Shown: in pieces, positions 54,475-63,143 of the stretch
How the letters are laid out: every line of letters begins with the position of its first letter
Position numbering within the stretch: the stretch's first letter is position 1
Assembly (NCBI RefSeq): GCF_016863475.1
Contig: NZ_BOOY01000029.1
Location: forward strand, 124,001-188,000
Direction of reading: 5' to 3'
Length of the DNA stretch: 64,000 nt
DNA from: Spirilliplanes yamanashiensis
GTDB taxonomy: Bacteria > Actinomycetota > Actinomycetes > Mycobacteriales > Micromonosporaceae
Made by a program: the position numbers and the translations under genes
The notes under the pieces: generated by a model
What the model saw: the letters and a program-made list of their open reading frames with translations, nothing else
Told to the model about the DNA's origin: nothing
Databases searched by the model: none

Positions 54475-55980
54475 ATGGACCAGGCCCTTCAGTTCCAGCC
54501 GGAGAACAGTGACGCCCGTAACGCCCCGCCGGCGACGATCGTCATCTTCGGCGCCTCCGGTGACCTGACCCGGCGCAAGCTGATCCCCGCGGTCGCCAAC
54601 CTCGCCCGGCACAACCGGCTGCCGCGCGAGTTCGCCGTCGTCGGCGTGGCCCGCACCCCGATGGACGACGCGGAGTTCCAGCGCACCGTCCTGGGCGACA
54701 AGGGCCTCGGCGACCTGGCCCGCATCGACGGCGGGCTGCGCTACGTCTCCGGCGGCTACGACGACCCGGAGACCTACAAGCGGCTCGCGGTGCTGCTCGA
54801 CGAGCTGGACGCCCAGCGCGGCACGTCCGGCAACCGGGTGTTCTACCTGTCCACCCCGCCGCAGGCGTTCTCGCACGTCATCGAGGGGCTGGCCGGCGCC
54901 GGGCTGAACCGCACGCACGAGCAGGGCTTCGCCCGGCTGGTCATCGAGAAGCCGTACGGCAGCGACCTGGCCACCGCCCGCGCGCTCGACGCCACCGTGC
55001 ACGCCGCGTTCGACGAGCCGCAGGTCTTCCGCATCGACCACTACCTGGGCAAGGACACCGTCCAGAACGTGCTGGCGCTGCGCTTCGCCAACGCGATCTT
55101 CCAGCCCATCTGGAACCGGTCCTGGGTCGACCACGTGCAGATCACCGTGGCCGAGACGCTCGGCGTGGGCACCCGGGGCTCGTTCTACGAGACCGCCGGC
55201 GCGATGCGCGACATCGTGCAGAACCACGTGCTGCAGGTGCTGGCGCTGGCGCTGATGGAGCCGCCCGCGTCGTTCGACGCCGAGGCCGTGCGCAACGAGA
55301 AGGTCAAGCTGCTGCAGGCGATCCGGCTGCCCACCCACCGCGACATCGACGAGCTGGCGGTGCGCGGCCAGTACACCCGCGGCGGCACCCGGGACAACCT
55401 GATGGCCGGCTACCGCGACGAGCAGGGCGTCGACCCGCTGAGCCGGACCGAGACGTACGCGGCGATGCGGCTCAACGTCGACAACTGGCGCTGGGCGGGC
55501 GTGCCGTTCTACGTGCGCACCGGCAAGCGGCTGCCGGCCCGTGTCACCGAGGTGGCGCTGCAGTTCCAGCGCCCGCCGCACCTGCCGATCCCGGGCGCGC
55601 AGCTCACCGAGCTGGACGCGGACGCCCTGATCCTGCGCATCCAGCCGAACGAGGGCATCAGCCTGCGCTTCGGCGCGAAGGTGCCCGGCCATTCGTTCCG
55701 GGTGCGCACGGCCAGCATGGAGTTCTCGTACGACGCGACGTTCCGCGAGGAGAGCCCCGAGGCGTACGAGCGGCTGCTGCTCGACGCGCTGATGGGCGAC
55801 CCGACGCTGTTCATCCGCACCGACGAGGTCGAGCAGTGCTGGCGCATCGTCGACCCGATCATCGACCGCTGGGCGAACGACGACTCGCCGATCCCGACCT
55901 ACGAGGCGGCCAGCTGGGGCCCCACGGACGCGGACCGGCTGATCAACCGCAGCGGCCGCAGCTGGCGCAACAACCTCTAG
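54475..55980 (+). CDS. zwf: Glucose-6-phosphate 1-dehydrogenase
   Basis: 501 residues. NADP-binding IVIFGASGDLTRRKLIPA, the active-site region RIDHYLGKDTVQN (catalytic His and substrate-binding Lys), and IEKPYGSDLATARALD are intact. It oxidises glucose 6-phosphate in the pentose-phosphate pathway and supplies NADPH. RBS GGAGGACG before the ATG; TAAGGT at 54428-54433 is the likely -10. No opcA, tal or tkt neighbours, so it is not in the usual actinobacterial pentose-phosphate operon. It may be a second, stand-alone copy (inference). Shares a CTAG stop with the convergent Bcp gene. Confidence 0.95.
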   Translation: MDQALQFQPENSDARNAPPATIVIFGASGDLTRRKLIPAVANLARHNRLPREFAVVGVARTPMDDAEFQRTVLGDKGLGDLARIDGGLRYVSGGYDDPETYKRLAVLLDELDAQRGTSGNRVFYLSTPPQAFSHVIEGLAGAGLNRTHEQGFARLVIEKPYGSDLATARALDATVHAAFDEPQVFRIDHYLGKDTVQNVLALRFANAIFQPIWNRSWVDHVQITVAETLGVGTRGSFYETAGAMRDIVQNHVLQVLALALMEPPASFDAEAVRNEKVKLLQAIRLPTHRDIDELAVRGQYTRGGTRDNLMAGYRDEQGVDPLSRTETYAAMRLNVDNWRWAGVPFYVRTGKRLPARVTEVALQFQRPPHLPIPGAQLTELDADALILRIQPNEGISLRFGAKVPGHSFRVRTASMEFSYDATFREESPEAYERLLLDALMGDPTLFIRTDEVEQCWRIVDPIIDRWANDDSPIPTYEAASWGPTDADRLINRSGRSWRNNL

Positions 55981-56447
55981 GCCTGCCGCGCCGGCCGGGC
56001 CCGCAGCGCCGCGAGGGCCCGGTCGGCGTGGTCGGTCATGTTCAGCTCGCTGTGGATGACGTCGACCACCCGCCGGTCGGTGCCGATCACGAACGTCATC
56101 CGGCGGCTGCTCAGCGCGCCGAGCGGCAGCCGCCGCCGGACCCCCATCCGCTCCGCCACCGCCTGATCAGGATCGGACAGCAGCGGGTAGTCGAAGCCGT
56201 GCCGGTCCGCGAACTCGGCCTGCCGCTCCACCGCGTCGCGGCTGATCCCGACCCGCTGGGCGCCCACGGCGGCGAACTCGGCGGCCAGGTCGCGGAAGTG
56301 GCAGCTCTCCTTGGTGCATCCGGTGGTCATCGCCGCCGGGTAGAAGAACAGCACCACCGGTCCGTCCCGCAGCAGGTCGGTCAACCGGCGGGGGGTGCCC
56401 GTCTGGTCCGCCAGCTCGAAGTCCTCCACCAGATCGCCGACGCGCAC
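55977..56447 (-). CDS. bcp: Thioredoxin-dependent peroxiredoxin (Bcp/PrxQ type)
   Basis: 156 residues. VVLFFYPAAMTTGCTKESCHFRDL contains the peroxidatic Cys and a resolving Cys five residues later, the Bcp arrangement; GISRDAVERQAEFADRHGFDYPLLSDPD follows (in part). It reduces organic and hydrogen peroxides. GTG 56447 is preceded by a GAGGGG sequence. The gene is convergent with zwf and uses the same CTAG tetranucleotide as stop. Confidence 0.92.
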   Translation of the reverse strand: MRVGDLVEDFELADQTGTPRRLTDLLRDGPVVLFFYPAAMTTGCTKESCHFRDLAAEFAAVGAQRVGISRDAVERQAEFADRHGFDYPLLSDPDQAVAERMGVRRRLPLGALSSRRMTFVIGTDRRVVDVIHSELNMTDHADRALAALRARPARQA

Positions 56448-56491
56448 CGGACCACCCCTCCCCCGGCCACCGTTCGGCCGGCCGCCCGTCG

Positions 56492-56560
56492 ACCCTACCG
56501 GGCCGCCGCGCAAGATCAATCCGTGTCGATTACAGCGGAATCGCCGGGAGCGCCTAGGGT
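56492..56560. promoter_or_regulatory. Divergent promoters of bcp and the STAS gene
   Basis: Minus strand for bcp: TTGATC (56514-56519), 16-bp spacer, TAGGGT (56492-56497). Plus strand for the STAS gene: TTACAG (56530-56535), 19-bp spacer, TAGGGT (56555-56560). Leaders of about 40 and 55 bases. Confidence 0.6.
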
Positions 56561-56621
56561 GAAGGGACCCCCGTCCGCTCCGACCCCCTCCCCGTTCACC
56601 CCTCTCACCGGAAGCGACACC

Positions 56622-56978
56622 ATGCAGGTCTCGGTCGCGCACCGCCCCCCGAACACGGCCGTACTGACGCTGCGCGGCTCCCTCGACATCGACACCGCGC
56701 CCGCCCTGCGCGCCAACCTCCGCCGCCTCGTCGAACGCCCCGCCCCGCACGTCGTCGTCGACGTCGCCGGCCTGGACTTCGTCGACTCGATGGGCATCGG
56801 CGTGCTGGTCACGGGCCACAGCCGGGCGATGGAGCACAACGGCTGGGTCCGGCTCGCCGGGCCCTCGTCGTTCCTGCGCCGCCTGCTCGACACCCTCGGT
56901 CTCGGCGAGCACCTCGAGCTGTACCCGGACGTCGACGCGGCCATCGCCGGCGCCGGCACGGGCACCGCCCAGGCGTAA
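56622..56978 (+). CDS. STAS-domain anti-sigma factor antagonist
   Basis: 118 residues: a single STAS domain. VLTLRGSLDIDTAPALRANL, VVVDVAGLDFVDSMGIGVLV (Ser in the DSMG motif is the phosphorylation site) and FLRRLLDTLGLGEHL. It should bind an anti-sigma kinase and, when unphosphorylated, free a sigma factor. The partner kinase and sigma genes are not in the window. Start ATG 56622, monocistronic, followed by a long terminator hairpin. Confidence 0.9.
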   Translation: MQVSVAHRPPNTAVLTLRGSLDIDTAPALRANLRRLVERPAPHVVVDVAGLDFVDSMGIGVLVTGHSRAMEHNGWVRLAGPSSFLRRLLDTLGLGEHLELYPDVDAAIAGAGTGTAQA

Positions 56979-56991
56979 CCCTCCGGCACCG

Positions 56992-57030
56992 CGAGGCGCC
57001 GCGCCCCCGCTGCGGGGACGCGGCGCCTCG
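56992..57030. terminator. Strong bidirectional terminator
   Basis: Stem of 12 bp (CGAGGCGCCGCG / CGCGGCGCCTCG) capped by a further CCCCG-CTG-CGGGG hairpin after one mismatch. It separates the STAS gene from the convergent metalloprotease gene. Confidence 0.85.
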
Positions 57031-57043
57031 TGCGTGCGGGGTG

Positions 57044-58981
57044 TCAGCTGGTGACGCCGAACACCACCCGGCCCAGCGTGTTCTCCACGCCGGTGAAGCC
57101 CTCGCCGGGGTTGAAGTCGTCGTGGCCGAAGTCCACGTCGATGTCGTCCGCGGTGCCGCCGACGCCGTCGGGGCCCACGCCGAACATGTTCGGGAAGTTG
57201 CCGCCCTGGTCCATGAGGTCGGGGTGCGGGTTGAACTGGTCGACGTGCCAGTTGCCGAAGAAGTGCCCGGCCTCGTGGCTGACGACGTTGCCGAACGCCC
57301 GGCCGACGAACGCGATCCGGTCGCTGGCCGGGGTCAGGTAGGTGTTCAGGGTGTACGACTCACCGGCCGGCTCGCTCAGGTAGTCGAGCAGCACCAGCGC
57401 CGTCTCCTGGGTGTTGAAGTTGCCCGGGTCGATGGTCTGGGCGATGCCGATGGTGTCCACACCGGACTCGTCGACGGTGCCGCCGATGATGACCCGGCTG
57501 ACGTTCGGCTTGCCGAAGGTGTCGGCGTGGTCGCGGCTGTTCGTCACCTTGATCTTGAACCGGGTGTTCAGGCCGGAGTCGATGAGGTCCTGCCGGACGT
57601 TCTCCTCCACCGCGGCGACGACGGCGTCGATGACCGCGTCCTCGTCGAGCCGGGTCAGGCCCCACCGCGACAGGAAGCCCGCGAACGGGCTGAGCTGCAC
57701 GACGCCCGGGCCGCCCCAGACCGCCGTGTTGACCCGCGCCCCGTCGAAGTCGAGGAAAAGCGTCTGCACCGGCTTGTTCTTCTCCAGCACCGGGCGGTAC
57801 GCCTCGACCGTGATGTCGTAGCTGCCCGCCGTGGCGGCGCTGACCGCCACGAAGTGCCAGCCGGCCTCCTCCGCGACGTGCTCGGTGACGGCGTTGCCGC
57901 CGCCGGGCAGCGGCGACTCGATCGGGTACAGGGCGCTGGCGTCCTGGCCGGAGCCGTGCGCCAGGCGCGGCAGCGTGTCGTAGATGTCGAGCTGGGTGGC
58001 GGCGCCCTTGACGCTGGCGCCCAGCACGTCGCCCTTGCGCAGCTTCACCGCGTAGAAGTCGCGGTCGTCGACGGTCGCGCTGATCGTGACGTCGTACAGG
58101 CCGGTGCTGCCGCTGCGGTCGCCGCTCGCCGGGTCGTACGGGTCGGCGGGCAGGTTGCCGTAGCCGGCGACGACCAGGAAGTACGGGCCGGGCGCGGGCA
58201 CCGGGAAGCGCAGGTAGCTGTCGCGGTCGAGGCCGACGTCGTCGTTGCGGGCGACGGGCGCGCCCGCCGCGTCGTAGAGCACCACGATGGAGTCGAGGTC
58301 GCTGGCCGGGGTGTCGACGTCGACGACGATCACCTGCCCGGCGGTGGCCGCGATCCGGTAGAAGTCGAAGTCGCCGGTGCCGGTGCCGGCGGTGCCGTGT
58401 GGGCCGTCGCCGATCGTGGAGCCGGGGATGCGCACGCCGTTCGTGCTGCCGCCGAGGCCCAGGTCGGACGCCAGGGTGATCGACCCGTTGTCCTCGCTGA
58501 ACGGGGTGCGGCTGGCCGGGCTCGGGCGCTGCGGGCTGAGGGCGCCGAGCACCCGCGCCTTCGGGTTCTTGCCGGCGGCGGTGCCGAAGTCGCGGACGAG
58601 CTGGCCCGCGGACGGCTCGTCGTTGCCGCCCCAGGTGCCGGCGGGCTCGTCCTCGTCGACGACGAGCGGCGGCAGCGCCACGGCGCGCGACGCGCGGGCG
58701 CGCTGCTTGGCCTCCGCGGCGGCCTGCTTCTCCAGGCGGTTGACCCAGCCGGAGTAGTCGGCCTTCGCCGGGTCGGGCAGCAGGGCCAGGAACGGGTTCG
58801 GGCCCGCGGGCGCGGCGCCGGCCGCGGCCTTGGGCGCGACCGGGATGCCCGCGGCGAGCGCGGCGGCGTCCGCGGCGCTCGGTGCGGAGCCGCCCGCCGG
58901 CGCGGCGGTGGCCGCTGCGGCGGGTGTCAGCGCGACGAAGCCCAGCAGGCAGGCTCCCAGAGTCGCGACGGTTCGGCGCAT
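57044..58981 (-). CDS. Secreted metzincin-type metalloprotease with pre-peptidase (PPC-like) domains
   Basis: 645 residues. Signal peptide (ATLGACLLGFVALTPAAAAT). An Ala-rich propeptide-like region is followed by two PPC-like beta domains: FDFYRIAATAGQVIVVDVD to APGPYFLVVAGYG, then DRDFYAVKLRKGDVL to SYDITVEAY. The C-terminal catalytic domain has HEAGHFFGNWH (His569-His579; HExxHxxGxxH, three zinc ligands and the metzincin glycine), followed by a Met-containing PDLMDQGG that may be the Met-turn. TVLFLDFDGA-like QTLFLDFDGARV starts that domain. It is probably an extracellular protease; no cell-wall anchor is seen. ATG 58981. Confidence 0.85.
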   Translation of the reverse strand: MRRTVATLGACLLGFVALTPAAAATAAPAGGSAPSAADAAALAAGIPVAPKAAAGAAPAGPNPFLALLPDPAKADYSGWVNRLEKQAAAEAKQRARASRAVALPPLVVDEDEPAGTWGGNDEPSAGQLVRDFGTAAGKNPKARVLGALSPQRPSPASRTPFSEDNGSITLASDLGLGGSTNGVRIPGSTIGDGPHGTAGTGTGDFDFYRIAATAGQVIVVDVDTPASDLDSIVVLYDAAGAPVARNDDVGLDRDSYLRFPVPAPGPYFLVVAGYGNLPADPYDPASGDRSGSTGLYDVTISATVDDRDFYAVKLRKGDVLGASVKGAATQLDIYDTLPRLAHGSGQDASALYPIESPLPGGGNAVTEHVAEEAGWHFVAVSAATAGSYDITVEAYRPVLEKNKPVQTLFLDFDGARVNTAVWGGPGVVQLSPFAGFLSRWGLTRLDEDAVIDAVVAAVEENVRQDLIDSGLNTRFKIKVTNSRDHADTFGKPNVSRVIIGGTVDESGVDTIGIAQTIDPGNFNTQETALVLLDYLSEPAGESYTLNTYLTPASDRIAFVGRAFGNVVSHEAGHFFGNWHVDQFNPHPDLMDQGGNFPNMFGVGPDGVGGTADDIDVDFGHDDFNPGEGFTGVENTLGRVVFGVTS

Positions 58982-59094
58982 GAAGTGTCCCCCTTCAGCC
59001 TCATCCGGGCTCCCGCCACGGACGGCAACGGGAACGCTACTGAAGGGCGCGGACGAAATCTACCCGTCTCGATGTCGCATGCCCGTCCACAGTG

Positions 59095-60129
59095 TCAGGC
59101 CGCGACCGAGCTCAGCGCCGCCACCGCCGCGCCCCGCGCGCCCGCCATGTCCAGGTCGGGCACCAGGGCGAACGCGGCCGCCCGCGCCTGCTCCAGCCGC
59201 AGCTGCGTGTGCTCCTGCACGGTGGTCAGGAACCACTGCCGGAACGCCGGCTCGGCCTCCACCACCCCGCCGCCGAGGAAGTACGCCGCCGGGTCGGTGA
59301 AGTTCGCCGCGATCGTGAACAGCCGCCCGATCGCCTGCGCCTGCTGGCCGAACACCGCCCGGGCCAGCGGGTCGCCGCGCTCGCCGTAGCCGCGCAGCAG
59401 CTTCGCCGCCCGGGCGACGGGCTGCGCCGCCAGCTCGTGGTCCGGGAACCGGGTCAGCCAGTACGGCAGCAGGTTGTTGGCGATGCCGGTGAGCGAGGCG
59501 ATGCTCTCCACGTCGCCCAGGAAGCCGCAGTTGCACCGCGGCACCGGCTGGTCGTCCTCCAGCAGCCCGTGCAGCGGGATCTGCACGTGGCCCAGCTCGC
59601 CGGCCATGCCCGCGACGCCGCTGATGACCCGGCCCTGCTCGACGACGCCGCCGCCGAGCCCGGTGCCGACGATCGCCGCCACCGACGAGCGCACCGCCGC
59701 GTCCTCGCCGAAGTGCGCGTGGTGGGCGTAGAGCGCGGCCGCGTTGGCGTCGTTGTGGTAGACCACCGGCAGGCCGATGCGGGTCTCCAGCGCCGTGCGG
59801 ATGTCGAAGCCGAACCACTCGGGGGCCGAGAAGTTCGTCGAGCCCTTCGACGAGATGACGCCGTCGGCGCTGGCCGGGCCGGGCGTGTCCAGCCCCACCG
59901 CCCGCACCAGCGTGCGCGGCGTGCTCGTCAGCTCCAGGATGTTCTCGAACGCCTCGGCCAGCGACTCGACCGCCACCGCGGGTCCCTCGAGCACCCGGCT
60001 GGGGTTCTCCACCAGGCGGTCCACCAGATAGCGACCCGTGGCGTCGAGCACGGTCGCGTTGTTGCAGGTGCCGCCGTTGTCGAGGCCGACCACCACCCAG
60101 CTGGCCGGCGTGCGCACCGTGAGAGTCAC
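59095..60129 (-). CDS. ROK-family sugar kinase-like protein
   Basis: 344 residues. ATP/phosphate motif VVVGLDNGGTCNNATVLD, catalytic region VYHNDANAAALYAH, phosphate loop IVGTGLGGGVV, GELGHVQI and the zinc-motif region CNCGFLGDVES. ROK proteins usually have CxCGxxGCxE; here the third cysteine is Asp, so zinc binding may be altered. No HTH, so it is a kinase-type rather than repressor-type ROK member; sugar unknown. GTG 60129 follows TAGAGT by 7 bases (leaderless). Confidence 0.85.
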   Translation of the reverse strand: MTLTVRTPASWVVVGLDNGGTCNNATVLDATGRYLVDRLVENPSRVLEGPAVAVESLAEAFENILELTSTPRTLVRAVGLDTPGPASADGVISSKGSTNFSAPEWFGFDIRTALETRIGLPVVYHNDANAAALYAHHAHFGEDAAVRSSVAAIVGTGLGGGVVEQGRVISGVAGMAGELGHVQIPLHGLLEDDQPVPRCNCGFLGDVESIASLTGIANNLLPYWLTRFPDHELAAQPVARAAKLLRGYGERGDPLARAVFGQQAQAIGRLFTIAANFTDPAAYFLGGGVVEAEPAFRQWFLTTVQEHTQLRLEQARAAAFALVPDLDMAGARGAAVAALSSVAA

Positions 60130-60285
60130 GATGCCGACTCTACGGCCGCGCCCCGCCCCCGGCGACAGCTGCGCGAAACCGGAACCGCGCCCGGCCGGGT
60201 GCCGGCCGGGCGTGGACCGGTGGCGGGTGGGTTGCGCCGCCCGGGTACCGCTCAGCGGGGTGCCGGGCACCCCGATCGGAGCGCC

Positions 60286-61827
60286 ATGACGGTCGCCGAA
60301 ACCACCCGCCGCCACGTCCTCGCCGGTGCCGCCGCCGTCGGCGCCACCGCCCTCGCCGGGAGCCTGCTGGGTGCCGCGCCGGCCGCCGCCGCCACGGCCA
60401 CCGCCGAGGTGACCAACCGCTCGCTGGTCGGCGAGGACCAGGCCCTGCACCTGCTGCGCCGGGCGACCTACGGCCCCACCCCGCAGAGCATCGCCGAGCT
60501 CAAGGCGCTGGGCGTCAGCGCCTGGCTGGACCGCCAGCTCAACCCGGCCGCCATCGCCGACCCCGCCTGCGACGGACTGCTCGCCCGCCTGCCGCTCGTC
60601 GGCCTCGACATCACCCGGACCCGCGCGCAGCTGGCCAAGAACTCCTACGACGGGTTCAAGCAGCTGGGCCGCGCCACCGTCGCCCGGGCGATCTGGAGCA
60701 ACCGGCAGCTGCTGGAGACCGTCGTCGAGTTCTGGCGCAACCACCTGCACGTCGCCGCCCCGTCCAGCGGCGTGTGGGACAGCCGCTGCGACTACGACCG
60801 CACCGTCGTGCGCGCGCACGCCCTGGGCCGGTTCGCCGACATGCTCAAGGCCAGCGCCCGCCACCCGGCCATGCTGACCTACCTCGACAACCGCTCGTCG
60901 ACCCGGTCCAAGCCGAACGAGAACTACGCCCGCGAGCTGCTGGAGCTGCACACCGTCGGGCTGATCTACAGCGAGGACGACGTGAAGCACGGCGCCCGGC
61001 TGCTGTCCGGCATGACCGTCTCGTCGGCCGGCACGTATGTCTACGACACCGCGCGGCACGCCACCGGCGCCGTGTCCATCCTCGGCTTCAGCCACGCCAA
61101 CGCCGTCGCCGACGGCGAGAGCGCCGCCCTGGCGTACCTCGACCACCTCGCCATGCACCCGGCCACCGCCCGCACCATCGCCCGCAAGCTGGTCGTGCGC
61201 TTCGTCGCCGACGAGCCGCCGGCGACGCTGGTCGACGCCCTCGCGAAGGTGTACCTCGACAACCGCACCGCGATCGTGCCGGTGCTGCGGGCCCTGTTCA
61301 CCTCGTCGGAGTTCGCCGCGTCCGTCGGCGCCAAGACCCGCACGCCGCTGGAGGACCTGGCCGCCACCGTCCGCGCCCTCGGCCTCGGCCCCGAGGCGAC
61401 CGGCACCGCCGGCCTCGACGCCCTGTACAACGGCCTGGTCAACGCCGGGCACGCGCCGATGCGGTGGAGCCCGCCGAACGGCTTCCCCGACGTGGCCGCC
61501 GCGTGGGCGTCGCCGTCGGCGTTCCTGCTGCGCTGCAACAGCCACCTCAACCTGGCCGCCGGCTGGTACCCCAAGCAGCTCACCCGCCCCGCGGACCTGC
61601 TCAAGGCGCTGGTGCCCGTCCGGCCCGTCACCTACGGCGGCCTCGTCGACGCCCTCGCCGTCCGGCTGATCGGCGTCAAGCTGCCCCCGGCCCAGACCGC
61701 CGCGGTGCTCAGTGTCACCGGCAAGCTGCCGACCAGTTCTCTGAGCAGCACCGACACCGCGGTCGCCGGCCACCTGCCGTACCTGATCGCGCTCGTCCTG
61801 GACGCGCCCGCCTTCTCCGTTAGGTGA
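60286..61827 (+). CDS. DUF1800 protein, Tat-exported
   Basis: 513 residues. Twin-arginine signal TTRRHVLAGAAAVGATAL. Family motifs: HLLRRATYGPT, LLETVVEFWRNHLHV, MLTYLDNRSSTRSKPNENYARELLELHTVG (in part) and ARKLVVRFVADEPP. Function unknown. It is always paired with DUF1501, whose GTG overlaps its TGA here. GGAG lies 5 bases before the ATG. Divergent from the ROK gene. Confidence 0.9.
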   Translation: MTVAETTRRHVLAGAAAVGATALAGSLLGAAPAAAATATAEVTNRSLVGEDQALHLLRRATYGPTPQSIAELKALGVSAWLDRQLNPAAIADPACDGLLARLPLVGLDITRTRAQLAKNSYDGFKQLGRATVARAIWSNRQLLETVVEFWRNHLHVAAPSSGVWDSRCDYDRTVVRAHALGRFADMLKASARHPAMLTYLDNRSSTRSKPNENYARELLELHTVGLIYSEDDVKHGARLLSGMTVSSAGTYVYDTARHATGAVSILGFSHANAVADGESAALAYLDHLAMHPATARTIARKLVVRFVADEPPATLVDALAKVYLDNRTAIVPVLRALFTSSEFAASVGAKTRTPLEDLAATVRALGLGPEATGTAGLDALYNGLVNAGHAPMRWSPPNGFPDVAAAWASPSAFLLRCNSHLNLAAGWYPKQLTRPADLLKALVPVRPVTYGGLVDALAVRLIGVKLPPAQTAAVLSVTGKLPTSSLSSTDTAVAGHLPYLIALVLDAPAFSVR

Positions 61828-63095
61828 ATCCTGTGACCTGTTGCGAAGAGATGACCGCCATGTCCCGGCGCGGCCTGCTCGGCCGCGCACTCACCGCCGG
61901 CGCCGCGGGCGCCCTCGCGGGCCTGGCCGGCGAGGGCCTGTCCACCCGGCTGGCCTTCGCCGACGCCGGCACCCCGCCCGGCGACGTGCTCGTCGTCGTG
62001 TCGCTGCGCGGCGGCTTCGACGGCCTCACCGCGATCGCCCCGATCGGCGACCCCGCCTACTACGCGGCGCGGCCCACCATCGCGCTGCCCAAGGCCCAGG
62101 CCATCGCCGGCGACGGCATGTTCGGGCTGCACCCGGCGCTGGCGCCGCTGCTGCCGCTGTGGCAGGGCGGGCAGCTCGCCGCCGTGCACGCCGTCGGCCA
62201 GGCGAACCCCAGCCGCTCGCACTTCGCCGCCATGGAGGAGATGGAGCGCGCCGCCGCCGGCACGTCCGTGCGCACCGGCTGGCTCGACCGGCTGCTCACC
62301 GCCACCGGCGCCACCGACCCGCTGTCCGGCGCCTCCGTCGGCTCCGCCATGCCGGGCCGCCTGCTCGCCGGGCCCGCCCCCGACATCGCCCTGCCGTCCG
62401 TCGACGGGTTCACCCTCGCCGGCGAGAGCAGCAAGCGGAAGATGGCCGCCGCCCTGCGCGGCCTCTACGCCGACGCCCCCGAGCCGCTCGCGGCGGTGGC
62501 CCGCTCCGCCGACGCCGCGCTCGCCGGGACCGGCGCCCTGCGCGCCGCCGGGTACACCCCCGCCAACGGCGCCGTCTACCCCGCCACCCCGCTCGGCGGC
62601 GCCCTCAAGGACGTCGCCCGGCTCATCAAGGGCGGCGTCGGCCTGCGCGCCGCCGCCGTGGACTCCGGCGACTGGGACATGCACGAGGGCCTCGGCACCG
62701 CCGTCAAGGGCCAGCGCATGTTCGACAACCTGACCGCCACGGCCACCGCCCTCGCCGCGTTCGCCGCCGACCTCGGCGCCGACGGCATGAAGAGCGTCAC
62801 CGTCGTCACCGTCAGCGAGTTCGGCCGCCGGGTCGCCGAGAACGGCTCCAAGGGCGTCGACCACGGGTACGGCAACGCCATGCTGCTGCTCGGCGGCGGC
62901 CTGCGCGGCGGCAAGGTGTACGGGACGTGGCCCGGCCTCGCCCCGGACCGGCTGGTGGCCGGCGACCTGGCCGCCACCACCGACTACCGCGCCGTGATCG
63001 GCGAGATCCTGCAGCAGCGGTGCGGCGTCGGCGCGCTCACCGACGTGTTCCCCGGCGTCACGCCCACCTCGTTCGGGCTCGCCGCGGCCCGCTGA
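61824..63095 (+). CDS. DUF1501 protein, Tat-exported
   Basis: 423 residues from GTG 61824 (overlap GTGA with the DUF1800 gene); ATG 61860 (MSRRGLLGRALTAG) could also start the mature-type Tat signal. Family features of the alkaline-phosphatase-like fold: DVLVVVSLRGGFDGLTAIAP, HPALAPLLPLWQGGQLAAVHAVG, SRSHFAAMEEME, DSGDWDMHEG, VVTVSEFGRRVAENGS and DHGYGNAMLLLGG. It presumably acts outside the membrane with the DUF1800 protein, with an undefined hydrolase-like role. Confidence 0.9.
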   Translation: MNPVTCCEEMTAMSRRGLLGRALTAGAAGALAGLAGEGLSTRLAFADAGTPPGDVLVVVSLRGGFDGLTAIAPIGDPAYYAARPTIALPKAQAIAGDGMFGLHPALAPLLPLWQGGQLAAVHAVGQANPSRSHFAAMEEMERAAAGTSVRTGWLDRLLTATGATDPLSGASVGSAMPGRLLAGPAPDIALPSVDGFTLAGESSKRKMAAALRGLYADAPEPLAAVARSADAALAGTGALRAAGYTPANGAVYPATPLGGALKDVARLIKGGVGLRAAAVDSGDWDMHEGLGTAVKGQRMFDNLTATATALAAFAADLGADGMKSVTVVTVSEFGRRVAENGSKGVDHGYGNAMLLLGGGLRGGKVYGTWPGLAPDRLVAGDLAATTDYRAVIGEILQQRCGVGALTDVFPGVTPTSFGLAAAR

Positions 63096-63104
63096 CGCGC
63101 CGCG

Positions 63105-63129
63105 CGGCCCGGCCGCCGCCGCCGGGCCG
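63105..63129. terminator. Hairpin after the DUF1501 gene
   Basis: 8-bp stem CGGCCCGG / CCGGGCCG with a 9-base loop, 10 bases after the stop codon. It ends just before the TACGCT -10 candidate of the next gene. Confidence 0.6.
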
Positions 63130-63143
63130 TACGCTCGGCGGTG

